NCBI GenBank assembly: GCA_011523655.1
Contig: WTGH01000047.1
Coordinates: 1-64,000, forward strand
Reading direction: 5' to 3'
DNA length: 64,000 bases
DNA from: Rhodospirillaceae bacterium
Lineage (GTDB): Bacteria > Pseudomonadota > Alphaproteobacteria > Bin65
Part shown: positions 52,246 to 60,821 of the stretch, piece after piece
Layout of the letters: each line of letters begins with the position of its first letter
How positions within the stretch are numbered: the first letter of the stretch is position 1
Position numbers and translations under genes: made by a program
The notes under the pieces: model-generated
Database searches by the model: none
Told to the model about the DNA's origin: nothing
What the model saw: only the letters and a program-made list of their open reading frames with translations

Positions 52246-54204
52246 ATGGCGTTCCTCAACGACCGGCGCGGCCTCACGATCGCCACCCTGATCGTCGCCT
52301 TCGTCTTCCTGTTCGCCTTCAACGCCTTTGTCGGCAACGCGCTTGTCGGAATCGCAGGGCGCAACGTCTCGGTCGATCTGACCGAGGACGCGGAGTTCAC
52401 CCTGTCCGACGGATCCGTACGGGTGTTGAAATCCCTCGAAGAGCCGATCGTCCTGCGCCTGTTCCTCTCGCCCGCGCTGGTCGACCGGGTGGCCAGCTAC
52501 GGACCGGCGGCGGAGCGGGTGCGCAACCTGCTGGAGCGCTATGCCGCCCTTGCGGACGGCAAGATCCGGCTGGAGACCTACCGGCCCGAGCCCTATTCGG
52601 TCGACGAGGACAAGGCCGAGGCCTACGGCATGGAAGGCGTGCCGATCGATGCCAGCGGAACGATGGTCTATTTCGGCCTCGCCGGGACCAACACGGTGGA
52701 TGCGGAAGAAAAGATCGCCTTCTTCCATCCGTCCCGCCAGCGCTTCATCGAATACGACATCACCCGGCTGGTCTACAGCCTGGGCGTGAAGAAGAAGGTC
52801 GTCGGCCTGATCGCCGGCCTGCCGATCGACGGCACCTTCAGCATGCAGGGCGGCATGCAGCAGCCCTGGCCGATCATGGACGAGATCAAGAAGCCCTTCG
52901 AGGTCGAGACGATCGACGAAACCAAAGACAGCATCCCGGACAATGTCGACGTCTTGATGATCGTCCATCCGCGCAGCCTGTCGGACAAGGCGCTCTACGC
53001 CATCGACCAGTTCGTCCTCAAGGGCGGCAAGGCGCTGATCGCGCTCGATCCGGTGCCGGAGACGGCGCCGCGGCGCCGCACCTTCATGGGCGCCGGGCCG
53101 GTCCCGCCCGGGTCGGACCTGCCCAGGCTGCTCAAGGCCTGGGGCGTCGACTACGACAAGGATGCCGTCGCGACCGACGCCAACCGTTTCATCCGGATAC
53201 CGTATACCTACCAGGGCCAGACGGTCAGCGTGCCCCACATCGGCTATCTGGAACTGCGCGAGGAAGACCGCAGCGCGGCCGACCCGGTCACCGCCCGGAT
53301 CAAGACCCTGATCTTCGGCGTTCCCGGCCACTTCGCGAAGGCCGAGGGCGGCAGCACGACCGTCACGCCGCTGGTGACGACGACCGACATCGCCGCGGCC
53401 GGGAAGTCGGCGGACTACCGGCAGCAGCCGGACCTGCTCAGCCTCTACCGGAACTATGTCCCCGGCGACCGGAAACTGTGGCTCGCGGTGCGCGTAACCG
53501 GCAACGCGGACAGCGCTTTCCCGAAAGGGCCGCCGATCGACGAGGAAGCGGGGAAATCGGACAAGAAGGACGATAGCGACAACGCCGCCGGAGACGACGC
53601 AAAGAAAGCGGAAAAACCGGCCCATATCGCGAAATCGCAAAAGCCGCTGAACCTCATCATGGTCGCCGATGCCGACTTCATGGAAACCGGTTTCTGGGCC
53701 CAGAAAGCCAATGCCGGCGAGGGCGCGGTGTATGTGCCGTTCGCCAACAACGCCGACTTCGTCGTCAACGCGCTGGACGACCTTGCCCGCCCCGAACCCC
53801 TGATCGGCCTGCGCGGGCGCGGCGCGCCGGTCCGGCCGTTCACGGTTGTCGACGATCTGCGCAAGGCGTCCGAGAACAAGCTGCGCGCCAAACAACTCGA
53901 ACTGTCGCAACAGCTCGAAGACCTCAGGAAGAAAATCGCCGATACCCGAACCAGGGCCGGGGACGGCAAGACCGTCCTCACCGCGGAGCAGGAGGAAACG
54001 CTGCGCGGCTATCTGGCGAAATTCATCACTGTCCGGCAGGAGCAGCGCGCCGTGCTCGCCGACCTGCGCAAGGATGTCGAGGCGCTGGAGGCGCGCACCA
54101 AATTCTACAATATCGCGCTGATCCCGCTGATCGTCGCGGTGCTCGCGATCGTGATCGCGGTCTGGCGCGCGCGCCGGCGCCGACGGCGCTACGAAACCGC
54201 CTGA
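52246..54204 (+). CDS. GldG family ABC-associated membrane protein
   Basis: 652-aa protein with one N-terminal membrane anchor (LTIATLIVAFVFLFAFNAFVGNAL), a large periplasmic domain of the GldG/ABC_transp_aux type (FTLSDGSVRVLKSLEEPIVLRLFLS...; DVLMIVHPRSLSDKALYAIDQFVLKGGKALIALDP), a charged linker, a coiled coil (KLRAKQLELSQQLEDLRKKIADTRTR, ~540-600) and a C-terminal helix (IALIPLIVAVLAIVIAVWRARRRRRR). It begins 4 bp after the permease stop. It probably senses or couples the ABC unit in the envelope. Confidence 0.9.
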   Translation: MAFLNDRRGLTIATLIVAFVFLFAFNAFVGNALVGIAGRNVSVDLTEDAEFTLSDGSVRVLKSLEEPIVLRLFLSPALVDRVASYGPAAERVRNLLERYAALADGKIRLETYRPEPYSVDEDKAEAYGMEGVPIDASGTMVYFGLAGTNTVDAEEKIAFFHPSRQRFIEYDITRLVYSLGVKKKVVGLIAGLPIDGTFSMQGGMQQPWPIMDEIKKPFEVETIDETKDSIPDNVDVLMIVHPRSLSDKALYAIDQFVLKGGKALIALDPVPETAPRRRTFMGAGPVPPGSDLPRLLKAWGVDYDKDAVATDANRFIRIPYTYQGQTVSVPHIGYLELREEDRSAADPVTARIKTLIFGVPGHFAKAEGGSTTVTPLVTTTDIAAAGKSADYRQQPDLLSLYRNYVPGDRKLWLAVRVTGNADSAFPKGPPIDEEAGKSDKKDDSDNAAGDDAKKAEKPAHIAKSQKPLNLIMVADADFMETGFWAQKANAGEGAVYVPFANNADFVVNALDDLARPEPLIGLRGRGAPVRPFTVVDDLRKASENKLRAKQLELSQQLEDLRKKIADTRTRAGDGKTVLTAEQEETLRGYLAKFITVRQEQRAVLADLRKDVEALEARTKFYNIALIPLIVAVLAIVIAVWRARRRRRRYETA

Positions 54205-54228
54205 GCGCGCCCTTCGCTTCTGAACCGC

Positions 54229-54261
54229 CCCGCAACGATCCCGCAACGATCCCGCAACGAT
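54229..54261. repeat. 11-bp perfect tandem repeat x3
   Basis: CCCGCAACGAT at 54229-54239, 54240-54250 and 54251-54261, ending 9 bp upstream of the DUF4340 start codon, in the position of the ribosome-binding region. Confidence 0.95.
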
Positions 54262-54270
54262 AATGCCGTC

Positions 54271-55437
54271 ATGAACAAATCCGGCTTCCTGATCCTGACC
54301 GCCGTGACCGCCGCCCTGATCGCCGGCGCGGCGGCGCTGCGGCCGGCGGCGACCACCACCGGGCCTGCAGCGGGCGCCCGGTTCTTCCCGAACCTGGACG
54401 CGAAGGCGGTCAACGCGGTGGACCGCCTGCGCGTCACCGCCGAGGGCAAGAATTTCACCCTCGAGCGCAAGGACGGCACATGGATCGTCCGGGAAAAGGG
54501 CGGCTATCCGGCGACGTTCGCCCGGGTAAAGGAGGCGCTGGTCTCGCTGGCGCAGCTCAAGCAGTTCGAACGCAAGACCAGCGACCCGTCGCGCTACGAC
54601 AAGCTCGATCTCGAGGATCCCGCGAAGAAGGGCGCGTCGTCCAAGCGGCTGACCGCTTTCGCCGGCGGCAAGGCCGTGGCCGACGTGATCGTGGGCAAGA
54701 GCAATGCCAAGGAAATCCTGTTCGGCCGCTCGCTGGTCTATATCCGCCTGCCCGGAGACGAGCAGAGCTGGCTTGCCGCGGGCGATCCGAAGCTGGCCGC
54801 CGAGATCGGCGACTGGCTCGACCGCGCGGTGCTCGATGTCAAGACCGGGCGGATCCGGGAAGCGGTCCTGACCGCCGCCGCCGGTACGGACAAGGATGCG
54901 GTCGAACCTGCCCGGGTAATCGTGGGCAAGGAAAAGGCCGGCGCCGCCGAATTCGCCCTGCGCAATCTGCCGGACGACCGCGAAATCAAGGGCGAGCGCT
55001 TCCTGCGCTATATCGGCGAGAGCCTCGACAACCTGACGCTGGAGGATGTCAGGCCGGCCGGCGAGGTCGATTTCGCCGGCAAGGCCGCGGGCGGCGCCGA
55101 GTTCCGGACCTTCGACGGCCTGGTCGTCACGGTAGGGCTCGCCCGGACCGGCAAGCCGGACGAGGACGACAAATACTGGATGACCTTCCGGGCCACTGTC
55201 GACCAAGCGGCGCTGTTGAAGGACAAGCCGAAGGCCGAGTCGGAACTCAAACCGGCCGCCGACGTCCGCAAGGAAGCCGCGGCGATCAACGCGCGGACCG
55301 CCGGCTGGGCCTACAAGGTCTCGTCCACGGTCACCCGCTTTCTGCGCTACACCATGGCCGACATCCTGAAACCGCCACCGGAAAAGAAGGCCGGGGACGA
55401 CGCGGAATCCGAGACGCAGGAGAAGACAGAAGAGTAG
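54271..55437 (+). CDS. DUF4340 domain-containing protein
   Basis: 388-aa exported or anchored protein: N-terminal hydrophobic helix (LILTAVTAALIAGAAAL), then two DUF4340 repeats such as VNAVDRLRVTAEGKNFTLERKDGTWIVREKGGYPATFARVKEALVSLAQLKQFERKTSDPSRYDKLDLEDP, and a Lys/Glu-rich tail. This family regularly follows GldG-like ABC proteins. No ribosome site other than the 11-bp repeats precedes it, so expression may depend on that leader. Function unknown. Confidence 0.88.
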   Translation: MNKSGFLILTAVTAALIAGAAALRPAATTTGPAAGARFFPNLDAKAVNAVDRLRVTAEGKNFTLERKDGTWIVREKGGYPATFARVKEALVSLAQLKQFERKTSDPSRYDKLDLEDPAKKGASSKRLTAFAGGKAVADVIVGKSNAKEILFGRSLVYIRLPGDEQSWLAAGDPKLAAEIGDWLDRAVLDVKTGRIREAVLTAAAGTDKDAVEPARVIVGKEKAGAAEFALRNLPDDREIKGERFLRYIGESLDNLTLEDVRPAGEVDFAGKAAGGAEFRTFDGLVVTVGLARTGKPDEDDKYWMTFRATVDQAALLKDKPKAESELKPAADVRKEAAAINARTAGWAYKVSSTVTRFLRYTMADILKPPPEKKAGDDAESETQEKTEE

Positions 55438-55488
55438 CCCGCCGCCGCGTCCCGGCCGGTTCGGAATCGACTTTGTCTTTCACCGCGC

Positions 55489-55621
55489 GTCATATCGACC
55501 GGAGCCCGGGATTCAATCCGGGGCGGAGCGGAGATATCTTTCACGCGCGGTGCAGGATCCATTGCACCGTGCCGGAAAGATTTCTCCACTACGCGCCTGG
55601 CGGCGCTTCGGTCGAAATGAC
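55489..55621. repeat. Intergenic palindromic repeat, family A, copy 2
   Basis: 133-bp relative of 23454-23571 with ends GTCATATCGACC (55489-55500) and GGTCGAAATGAC (55610-55621) and inner inverted GGAGATATC/GATTTCTCC blocks. It lies between the DUF4340 gene and the dienelactone hydrolase gene; the rest of this 332-bp gap shows no gene. Confidence 0.8.
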
Positions 55622-55769
55622 CGAAGGGAAAAGACGGCGCGGCTAAATTCAATCCGGGTCGCTGCCGGCTCTCGCCACCACAAAACCGGCGGGTTATGAT
55701 CCAACCATAGGGTTGTATCGGCATACCGCTGCGCCGCCGATGCGGCCGCGGCGGATCGGGAGGAACGAC

Positions 55770-57035
55770 ATGGCCGGCGACTTCATCGACATTCCCGCCG
55801 CGGACGGCGGCACGTTCCAGGGCTATCTCGCCCTGCCGGAGGGCGGCAAGGGCCCCGGCCTGATGATCCTGCAGGAAATCTTCGGCGTGAACGAAGCGAT
55901 CCGCGCGACCTGCGATTACTTCGCCGAAGAGGGCTATGTCGTGCTCGCGCCGGACATGTTCCACCGGCTCGAAAGGCGGGTCGACCTCAGCTATTCCGAC
56001 GAGGAGCGCGCCCGGGCGTTCGACTTTCTCGGCCGGTTCGACTTCGGAAAGGCGGTCGAGGACATGACCGCCACCGTCGGGCATCTCAAGGCCATGGATG
56101 CGGTGAAGGGCCAAGGCAAGGGCGGCGCGACCCAGGTCGCCGCGCTCGGCTACTGCCTCGGCGGCGCGCTGGCCTATCAGGCGGCGGCCCATTGCGGCGT
56201 CGCGGCGGCGGCCAGCTATTACGGCGTGCAGATCGAGAAGCAGCTGCACCTCAAGGACAGGATCGAGTGCCCGACGGTGCTGCATTTCGGCGGCGTGGAC
56301 GAACATGTCCCGATGGAGGCGGTCGAGCAGGTCCGCGAGGCCTTCGCGGATGCGGACCATGTGTTGATCAACGTCTACGAGGGCGCGCCCCACGGCTTCG
56401 CCAACCGCTTCCGCGACAGCTACGACAAGGCGGCGGCCGGGATGGCGCATTCGCGCACCATCGCGCTGCTGCGCGGCACGATGGGGCCGGCCTACGACCT
56501 CGAGCATCTGTGGGACATGCACTGCTACTACGAGTTCGCGACCCGCGATGTCGACGCCACGATGGCGACGATGGTGGCGCAGCCCTACGTCAACCACATC
56601 CCGACCATGACCGGCGGCGTCGGCTATACCGAGCTGCACCGCTTCTACAAGAACCATTTCGTCAACGCGAACCCGGACGATACGGCGCTGATCCCGGTCT
56701 CGCGCACCGTCGGGGCGGACCGGGTCGTCGACGAGATGATCTTCGAATTCACCCACGACCGGGAGATCGACTGGATGCTGCCGGGCGTGGCGCCGACCGG
56801 CAGGCGGGTGCGCATCCCGCTGGTCGCCATCATCAATTTCCGCGGCCCGAAGCTGTATCACGAGCATATCTACTGGGATCAGGCTTCGGTGCTGGTCCAG
56901 ATCGGCGCGCTCGACGCCAAGGACCTGCCGACCGCGGGCATGGCGACCGCGGCGAAGATGCTCGACGAAACGCAGCCGTCCAACACGCTGATGGAACGCT
57001 GGGCCGAGAGCGCCCCGGCGGAAGCCGCCGAATAG
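55770..57035 (+). CDS. Dienelactone hydrolase fused to a SnoaL-like domain
   Basis: 421-aa two-domain protein. Residues 1-230 are dienelactone hydrolase (LMILQEIFGVNEAIRATCDYFAEEGYVVLAPDM, nucleophile Cys in LGYCLGGALAY ~130, acid and His in HFGGVDEHVP and YEGAPHGFANR). Residues ~255-400 are a SnoaL/NTF2-like fold (HLWDMHCYYEFATRDVDATMATMV...YHEHIYWDQASVLVQIG). The start has AGGAACG just upstream. The fusion implies a linked hydrolysis and cyclisation or decarboxylation in ring-fission product metabolism; the substrate is not known. Confidence 0.88.
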   Translation: MAGDFIDIPAADGGTFQGYLALPEGGKGPGLMILQEIFGVNEAIRATCDYFAEEGYVVLAPDMFHRLERRVDLSYSDEERARAFDFLGRFDFGKAVEDMTATVGHLKAMDAVKGQGKGGATQVAALGYCLGGALAYQAAAHCGVAAAASYYGVQIEKQLHLKDRIECPTVLHFGGVDEHVPMEAVEQVREAFADADHVLINVYEGAPHGFANRFRDSYDKAAAGMAHSRTIALLRGTMGPAYDLEHLWDMHCYYEFATRDVDATMATMVAQPYVNHIPTMTGGVGYTELHRFYKNHFVNANPDDTALIPVSRTVGADRVVDEMIFEFTHDREIDWMLPGVAPTGRRVRIPLVAIINFRGPKLYHEHIYWDQASVLVQIGALDAKDLPTAGMATAAKMLDETQPSNTLMERWAESAPAEAAE

Positions 57036-57074
57036 GCCGGCCCCGGCCGGCCGGATAAACCCAGGGAGGAAACC

Positions 57075-58619
57075 ATGACCCATCTCGACCGCAGGCAGTT
57101 CCTGCACACCGCGGGCGCAGCCGGCGCCGCGACCGGCCTCGGCTCGCTGCTGTTCAACCGCACGGCGGCGGCCGCCATCGGCGATACGCTCACCATCGCC
57201 TATCATGTGCCGCTGCCGGCCTGGGACCCGACGACCGGCCTGTCCTCGGTCAACCCGCAACTCATGTCGATCTACAAATGCGTGTTCGACCAGTATGTCG
57301 ACCAGAACGCCGACCTGAGCTTCCGGCCCGGCCTGCTGACCAAGTGGGGCTGGAACGACGACAAGACGAAGATCCGCATGGAGGTGCGCCAGGGCGCCAA
57401 ATGGTCGGACGGCACCCCGATCACGGCGCAGGACATCGTCTGGAACCTGCAGCGCGTCGCCAACCCGAAGACCGGCAACCCGGTGTCCTTCGTCTGGGCG
57501 TCGGTCGCCAACCTGAAAGCGGATGGCAACGTCGTCACCGGCGACGTCAAACAGTATACGCCGGACCTGTTCAAGTGGATGGCGTTCCTGACCGCCTATG
57601 TCCTGCCGCCGCACCACTATCAGAAGGTCGGCAAGGCGGGCTTCGAGAAGCAGCCGATGGGCTCCGGCCCCTACACGGTGGACGAGTTCCAGCGCGGCTC
57701 CTTCGTGCGCCTGAAGGCGAACCCCAACTACTGGGGCGACCAGCCGGCGTTCAAGACCGTCGTGTTCAAGTTCGTCACCGACCCGGCGGCGCGCATCGCC
57801 GAGATCGAGAGCGGCCGGTCGGACCTCACCCTCAACATCCCGTTCGAGGAATACGACCGGCTGCGCGCCAAGGACGGGCTGGACGGCGTCGCGACGCCGG
57901 TCTCCGACATCGCCATGATCTTCTTCAACGATGTCGAGCCGATGACCGACATCAACGTGCGCAAGGCGGCGGTGATGGCGGTCAACAAGAAGGCGATCGT
58001 CGACCGGCTGCTGCGCGGCTACGGCGTGCCCATCGAGACCCTGCTGGCGCCGCCCTATACCGGCTTCGATCCCAACGTGAAGACGCCCTACGACCCGAAG
58101 GGCGCGGCGGCGCTGCTGGCGAAATCCGGCTATTCGAAGGACAAGCCGGTCACGTTCAAGATCCAGACCACGCGGGGCTACATCGCCAAGGACTACGAGG
58201 TCATCCAGGCCATCGTCGGCATGTGGCGCAAGGTCGGCATCCAGGCCGACATCGAGGTCTACGAGGTCGCCAAGCATTTCGAATTGCGCGCCCAGGACAA
58301 GCTGGCTCCGGCGGCTTTCTACAACTGGGGCAACTCGATCGGCGACCCGACCACGTCGACCGGCCACGCCATGTTCGGCCCGTCGCCTCACTCGACCTGG
58401 GACACCAAGGATCTCGACGGCATGATCGGCCCGCTCTGGGGCGAGAAGGACGAGGCCAAGCGCATCGCCGGCTGGCAGGAGGTCAACCGCTATATCGCCG
58501 AGAAGGCCTACGTCTTCCCACTCTATCAGCAGGTCCAGCCAGTGGTGTTCAAGACCGGCCTCAATTTCAAGGGCCACTTCGCCAACTTCGTCCTGCCCCA
58601 GGCCATGTCGAAGGGGTAG
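57075..58619 (+). CDS. ABC transporter substrate-binding protein (family 5, Tat signal)
   Basis: 514-aa periplasmic peptide/opine-type binding protein. A twin-arginine signal (DRRQFLHTAGAAGAATGLGSLLF) leads to SBP_bac_5 blocks such as TKIRMEVRQGAKWSDGTPITAQDIVWNLQR (~96) and ...FFNDVEPMTDINVRKAAVMAVNKKAIV (~290). AGGGAGGAAACC gives a strong ribosome site. It heads the dpp/opp-like set at 58931-62597, which it would serve. Substrate is not told by sequence. Confidence 0.92.
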   Translation: MTHLDRRQFLHTAGAAGAATGLGSLLFNRTAAAAIGDTLTIAYHVPLPAWDPTTGLSSVNPQLMSIYKCVFDQYVDQNADLSFRPGLLTKWGWNDDKTKIRMEVRQGAKWSDGTPITAQDIVWNLQRVANPKTGNPVSFVWASVANLKADGNVVTGDVKQYTPDLFKWMAFLTAYVLPPHHYQKVGKAGFEKQPMGSGPYTVDEFQRGSFVRLKANPNYWGDQPAFKTVVFKFVTDPAARIAEIESGRSDLTLNIPFEEYDRLRAKDGLDGVATPVSDIAMIFFNDVEPMTDINVRKAAVMAVNKKAIVDRLLRGYGVPIETLLAPPYTGFDPNVKTPYDPKGAAALLAKSGYSKDKPVTFKIQTTRGYIAKDYEVIQAIVGMWRKVGIQADIEVYEVAKHFELRAQDKLAPAAFYNWGNSIGDPTTSTGHAMFGPSPHSTWDTKDLDGMIGPLWGEKDEAKRIAGWQEVNRYIAEKAYVFPLYQQVQPVVFKTGLNFKGHFANFVLPQAMSKG

Positions 58620-58703
58620 GGGCGGAATTTCCGCCGATGGAGGATCGCCGGTCCGGCGCGTGCGATCGCAGCCGGGCCGGCTCGACCGCTGAATTCCCGA
58701 TAA

Positions 58704-58834
58704 TGTCGCCCCGGACGAAGCGCAGCGCAGATCCGGGGCCCAGAGCCGACCCGAAAGTCGGCACAGGCGGCCCCTTCGACAGGCTCAGGGCAGGCTCTGG
58801 ACCCCGGCTCTCCCTTCGGTCGGCCGAGGTGACA
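58704..58834. repeat. Intergenic palindromic repeat, family C, copy 1
   Basis: About 130 bp bounded by TGTCGCCCCGGA and GCCGAGGTGACA, with the central CCCCTTCGACAGGCTCAGG block and inner arms around CCGGGGCCCAGAG/CTCTGGACCCCGG. It separates the substrate-binding gene from the permease genes (311-bp gap, no gene). Copy 2 is at 63397-63531. Confidence 0.85.
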
Positions 58835-58930
58835 CGGTACGTTTTTTCAGCAAGATGCTCGCGGTCGAAGGGGCGGAGAGTCAAAATACTTCTGCCGCCT
58901 GCGAACACTCCGGGCTGACGCCGCAGACCC

Positions 58931-59941
58931 ATGTCCTGGTCCTTCCTGCTCCGCCGGCTGCTTCTGGCGATCCCGACATTGTTCGGCGTGGCGGCGATCG
59001 TGTTCGTGCTGCTGCGGGTCGTGCCGGGCGATCCGATCGCCATGCTGATCGGGCCGGGGGCTACCGACGCGGATATCGCCGAGTTGCGCCGGCTCTACGG
59101 GCTGGACGAAAGCATCGCGCTCCAGTTCGTCTACTATTTGCAGGACCTCGCCGGCGGCAATTTCGGCACCTCGATCTCGATGCGCCAGGACGTGATGGAG
59201 CTGGTGCTCGGCCGCCTGCCGGTGACCATCGAGCTGTGCCTGGTCGCCATGCTCGTCGCGGTGGCCCTCGGCGGCGCGATGGCGCTTGCCGGCGCCTACT
59301 GGCGCGGCCGGGCCGGCGAGGCCGCGGTCGACGGCGCCGCCGGCTTTGTCCTCGCGATCCCGGATTTCCTGTGGGCGCTGCTATTCATCCTGTTCGTCGT
59401 CGTCTTTGCCCTCGACGGCCTGCCGATCTCCGGCCGGATCGGCCATGACGTCGGCTTCCGGGGCGCGACCGGCTTCCTGCTGATCGAGAGCCTCGTGCGC
59501 CTGCGCTTCGACGCCTTCGGCTCGGTCCTGCTCCACACGGTATTGCCCGCCTTCGCCCTGGCCCTGCCGCTCGCCGCGATCATCGCGCGGGTGCTCAAGA
59601 CCTCGATCGCCGAGGCGATGACCCAGGACTATATCCTGATGGCGCGGGTCAAGGGCTTCTCCCGGGCGCGCATCGTCTGCCGCGAGGCCCTGCGCAACGC
59701 GCTCGTGCCGACCGTGACGCTCACCGGCGTCCAGTTCACCTTCCTGGTCGGCGGCACGGTGCTGGTCGAGAAGATCTTCTCCTATCCCGGCATCGGCAAC
59801 ATGGCGATCGACGCCGTGATCAACCGCGACCTGCCGCTGATCCAGGGCCTGGTGCTGACCTTCGCGGTGCTGTTCATCGCGACCAACCTGCTGGTCGACA
59901 TGAGCTATGCGCTGCTCAACCCGCGGATGCGCCATGGCTGA
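58931..59941 (+). CDS. ABC transporter permease (DppB/OppB type)
   Basis: 336-aa permease with six membrane helices: FLLRRLLLAIPTLFGVAAIVFVLLRVVPGDP is the family N-terminus, LYGLDESIALQFVYYLQDLAGGNFG follows, and the EAA loop reads KTSIAEAMTQDYILMARVKGFSRARIVCREALRNALVPTVT. It overlaps the next permease by 8 bp. Part of an importer for peptides, nickel or opines. Confidence 0.95.
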   Translation: MSWSFLLRRLLLAIPTLFGVAAIVFVLLRVVPGDPIAMLIGPGATDADIAELRRLYGLDESIALQFVYYLQDLAGGNFGTSISMRQDVMELVLGRLPVTIELCLVAMLVAVALGGAMALAGAYWRGRAGEAAVDGAAGFVLAIPDFLWALLFILFVVVFALDGLPISGRIGHDVGFRGATGFLLIESLVRLRFDAFGSVLLHTVLPAFALALPLAAIIARVLKTSIAEAMTQDYILMARVKGFSRARIVCREALRNALVPTVTLTGVQFTFLVGGTVLVEKIFSYPGIGNMAIDAVINRDLPLIQGLVLTFAVLFIATNLLVDMSYALLNPRMRHG

Positions 59942-60821
59942 GGCGGCGGCGGTCCCCGGCTCGATACGAGGGCGCGGCAGTACGGTCGGCCGGCTGCTGG
60001 CGAACCGGCGGGTCGTCCTCGGCGGCGCGGTCCTGCTGTTCTTTGCGCTCGCCGCCGTCTTCGCCCCGCTCATCGCGCCCCACGATCCGGTCGAGCAGGA
60101 CCTGCTGTTGCAATACGTTCCGCCCTTCTGGTCGGACAAGGCGGAGCCGGGCTACCTGTTCGGCACCGATAATCTGGGCCGGGATATCCTGTCCCGACTC
60201 ATCTACGGCGCGCAGATCGCGCTGTTCGTCGCCGTCACCGCAGCGGCGGCGGCCGGGCTGCTCGGCACCGTGCTCGGCCTGCTCGCCGGCTATCTCGGCG
60301 GCTGGGTCGATGCCGTCATCTCCCGGCTGGTCGAGGTCTGGATGGCCTTCCCGGCGGTCCTGCTCTCCATCGTGCTTGTCGCCGTGATGGGCACCGGCCT
60401 GCATTCGGTCATCATCGCCATCGCCGTGATCGACTGGACCCGCTTCTGCCGGGTCGTGCGCGCCGAGACGATGGCCCAGACGCAGCAGGACTATGTCGCC
60501 TCGGCGGTCACCGTCGGCCTCGGCCGAATGGGCATCCTGTGGCGCGAAATCCTGCCCAACGTGCTGCCCCTGCTGCTCGTCCTGTTCACCCTGGAAATGG
60601 GCATCGCCGTGATCGTCGAGGCGATCCTCAGCTATGTGAACCTGTCGCTGGCCTCCGATTTCCCGACCTGGGGGACAATGATCGCCGACGGCCGGAAATA
60701 TGTGAACCAGGCGCCCTGGCTGATGATCCTGCCGATCGTCTGCGTCATCGCCCTTGTGCTGGCGCTCAACGCGCTCGGCGACGGGCTGAAGGACGCGCTC
60801 GACCCGGTAATGCGCAAATGA
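59934..60821 (+). CDS. ABC transporter permease (DppC/OppC type)
   Basis: 295-aa partner permease: NRRVVLGGAVLLFFALAAVFAPLIAPHDPVEQDL then FGTDNLGRDILSRLIYGAQIAL and the EAA loop AETMAQTQQDYVASAVTVGLGRMGILWREILPNVLPLLLV. The ATG at 59934 overlaps the dppB-like stop and is preferred to an earlier start. Its stop overlaps the ATG of the next ATPase. Confidence 0.95.
   Translation: MAEAAAVPGSIRGRGSTVGRLLANRRVVLGGAVLLFFALAAVFAPLIAPHDPVEQDLLLQYVPPFWSDKAEPGYLFGTDNLGRDILSRLIYGAQIALFVAVTAAAAAGLLGTVLGLLAGYLGGWVDAVISRLVEVWMAFPAVLLSIVLVAVMGTGLHSVIIAIAVIDWTRFCRVVRAETMAQTQQDYVASAVTVGLGRMGILWREILPNVLPLLLVLFTLEMGIAVIVEAILSYVNLSLASDFPTWGTMIADGRKYVNQAPWLMILPIVCVIALVLALNALGDGLKDALDPVMRK

Noticed and set aside
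52225..55206. 993-codon minus-strand open frame
   Set aside because: Antisense of the GldG-like and DUF4340 genes; composition typical of shadow frames.
55347..58577. 1076-codon minus-strand open frame
   Set aside because: Antisense of the dienelactone hydrolase fusion and the substrate-binding protein, both well supported.
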